The position numbers were made by a program, and so were the translations under genes. DNA of 44,024 nucleotides from Blastopirellula sp. (GTDB lineage Bacteria > Planctomycetota > Planctomycetia > Pirellulales > Pirellulaceae), in contig NVWB01000162.1 of assembly GCA_002733575.1 (NCBI GenBank), forward strand, positions 1 through 44,024, read 5' to 3'. Under the pieces are notes generated by a model. That model did no database searches and was not told the DNA's origin. It saw only the letters and a program-made list of their open reading frames with translations. How positions within the stretch are numbered: position 1 is the first letter of the stretch; every line of letters begins with the position of its first letter. Below are positions 42,791 to 44,024 of the stretch, in pieces.

Positions 42791-43988
42791 TATAACGACT
42801 GTTCAGCGTGGTCAACGTGTTGCAGTTTGGAACTACAAGGGCGATGTGCGATTTGTTGATGGCCCTAAACGGATACTACTGTTTCGTGAGAGAATCGAAA
42901 AGTTGCTTCGCTTTCGTGCCGGAGCCCATCAGTATCTTGCAGTTCAATTCACCGATGGCCGAGCAGAACATATCCGTGGGCCGGTTGAACTATGGTTTGA
43001 TCCGATAGAGCATGAATCCGTAAATGTTCAGCTTGCCGAAACTATCGACACCAATGAAGCGGTGATTGTCTATCATCGTGGAGAGGATCAAAGCGTAACA
43101 CGAACCGTGTTATATGGGCCTGCCCAATATATGCCGGCAGCGAATGAGTGGATTCATCGGATACCCGAGTTAAAACGCTATAGTGCCGAAGAGCATGAGT
43201 ATTTAGAGGTTCGATTCCTGAATGGAACAACAGAGCATCTCCGAGGTCCGGTCGACCTGTGGTTTGATCCTGATCGTCACGAGTCGATTGTAATCGAACA
43301 GGCGACGCCCGTTGATGCTCATCAGGCTCTGGTGGTTTACCAACGAGAACCGGATGAATCAATCAGTCGCAACGTATTACGTGGCCCTGCCCAATATGTG
43401 CCTGAAGCGAATCAGTGGCTGCATCAGTTTCGCTGGCATGGTGCCGATCCGAACAATCCAAAAAAGAAGATCCCGCGTGCATTGCGATTTACCAAACTAC
43501 GCGTTATCCCAGATCAAATGTACTTTGATGTTCGAGATGTCCGTACTTCAGATGATGCGTTGCTCGTATTGCAACTAATGGTCTTCTTTGAAGTTGACGA
43601 CATTGAGAAGATGTTAGATCAGACTCACGATCCGATTGCAGATTTCATCAATGCCCTATCGGCTGATATTATTGACTTTGCCGCCAGTCGTTCGTTTGAA
43701 GAATTCAAACAATCAACAGAATTATTAAATGAATTGGGAGAATATACGAACTTAGTAGGACGTGCTGAACGAATTGGCTACAAAATTAACAAAGTAGTTT
43801 ATCGCGGCTATGTGGCGTCTGATAAATTACAGTTAATGCACGATGATGCCATTGAGCAGCGAACAGGATTAAAACTGGAAGCGGAGACTGAACGACAAGC
43901 CCAAGAGCTTGCCGATCTCAAATTGGCTCGGGAAGCAAAACGAGATGCCCAACGTCGAGAAATGCAGCGAGCACAAGGGGATGGATGA
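42783..43988 (+). CDS. Major vault protein-like protein
   Basis: This is a 401-residue cytoplasmic protein (no signal peptide). Residues 1-210 hold five beta-rich units, each with a Gly-Pro: G-P at 27, 66, 112, 155 and 201. Units 2/4 (R-G-P-V-E/D-L-W-F-D-P) and 3/5 (G-P-A-Q-Y-M/V-P) alternate, giving an exact 89-residue super-repeat. This is the style of major vault protein (MVP) repeats. Residues about 236-350 match the MVP shoulder, an SPFH/band-7-like fold, by order: D-V-R-T-S-D-D-A-L-L-V-L-Q-L-M-V-F-F-E-V, then D-F-A-A-S-R-S-F-E-E-F. Residues 350-401 begin a charged coiled coil like the vault cap helix but stop early. AGGAG lies 8 bases before ATG 42783. It is the last complete gene of the ADP-ribose operon. 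A generic SPFH protein is the alternative reading. Confidence 0.65.
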   Translation: MINITTVQRGQRVAVWNYKGDVRFVDGPKRILLFRERIEKLLRFRAGAHQYLAVQFTDGRAEHIRGPVELWFDPIEHESVNVQLAETIDTNEAVIVYHRGEDQSVTRTVLYGPAQYMPAANEWIHRIPELKRYSAEEHEYLEVRFLNGTTEHLRGPVDLWFDPDRHESIVIEQATPVDAHQALVVYQREPDESISRNVLRGPAQYVPEANQWLHQFRWHGADPNNPKKKIPRALRFTKLRVIPDQMYFDVRDVRTSDDALLVLQLMVFFEVDDIEKMLDQTHDPIADFINALSADIIDFAASRSFEEFKQSTELLNELGEYTNLVGRAERIGYKINKVVYRGYVASDKLQLMHDDAIEQRTGLKLEAETERQAQELADLKLAREAKRDAQRREMQRAQGDG

Positions 43989-44024
43989 AACTGCGCTGCG
44001 TATTCGTGAGGTTGCGAAAGAACA
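43981..44024 (+). CDS. Partial ORF at right edge, helical
   Basis: ATG 43981, directly after GGGG, overlaps the MVP-like stop by 8 bp and runs open to the window end, giving M-D-E-T-A-L-R-I-R-E-V-A-K-E. The residues look like charged helix and would continue the coiled coil of the MVP-like protein if one G of the GGGG run were skipped. It is either a separate, coupled next gene or the rest of the same protein after a frameshift. Confidence 0.4.
   Translation, partial: MDETALRIREVAKE

Noticed and set aside
1..44024. CRISPR arrays, tRNA, rRNA, prophage or transposase genes
   Set aside because: I found no regularly spaced repeats of CRISPR length, no cloverleaf or rRNA sequence and no recombinase motifs.

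Overview
The window looks like chromosome from a planctomycete, probably a marine Pirellulales-type organism with moderate GC. The evidence is a large set of type I sulfatases with C-x-P-S/T-R active sites, paired DUF1592-type multidomain cytochromes and Tat-exported DUF1552 proteins, planctomycete heme-binding/beta-propeller proteins, a PEP-CTERM protein with T5SS/PEP-CTERM-associated repeats, and many GTAG-headed REP-like palindromes. No rRNA, tRNA, CRISPR array, transposase or integrase was seen.

Layout. 1-660 is non-coding and rich in palindromic repeats. 661-3593 holds two adjacent exported-protein genes that each carry one disabling lesion: a frameshift in a TPR protein, and an in-frame TAG straight after the signal peptide of a PEP-CTERM protein. 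3738-5805 (minus) encodes a glycine-zipper lipoprotein and a HEAT-like exported protein. 6302-8708 encodes two PLP trans-sulfuration enzymes. 8803-12790 encodes envelope proteins of unknown role and a long disordered Arg-rich protein. 13024-17191 is a sugar-type ABC importer operon (binding lipoprotein, double ATPase, permease). 17584-24644 is sulfatase / giant cytochrome-LamG-propeller protein / sulfatase. 24734-33514 (minus) is two tandem DUF1592+DUF1552 pairs. 33808-37274 (minus) is a small membrane protein and two more sulfatases. 37563 to the right edge is an NAD-salvage and ADP-ribose cluster: pncB, nrtR, an ADP-ribosylglycohydrolase, pncA, a NADAR protein, a bacterial-type PARG, and a protein resembling eukaryotic major vault protein (MVP).

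Two places stand out. (1) The ABC importer is built unusually. Its binding protein appears circularly permuted: the lipoprotein leader is joined to what is normally the C-terminal lobe, and the normal N-terminal lobe follows. Its permease carries an extra segment of about 180 residues containing three 35-39-residue coiled-coil-like repeats. (2) In the NAD/ADP-ribose operon, 19-bp dyads (TAGTGTn-n5-nACACnA) overlap promoter-like sequences before both pncB and nrtR. The genes downstream of nrtR encode three different ADP-ribose-handling families plus nicotinamidase, and end in an MVP-like protein with an 89-residue super-repeat, a shoulder-like (SPFH) domain and a coiled-coil start. Eukaryotic vaults carry a PARP, so an MVP-like gene sitting among ADP-ribose erasers is the strongest candidate here for an undescribed system.

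The sulfatase and cytochrome genes probably form a polysaccharide-sulfate catabolic region. The formylglycine-generating enzyme the sulfatases need is not encoded in this window. All function calls come from reading motifs and recalled family patterns; no database search was run.
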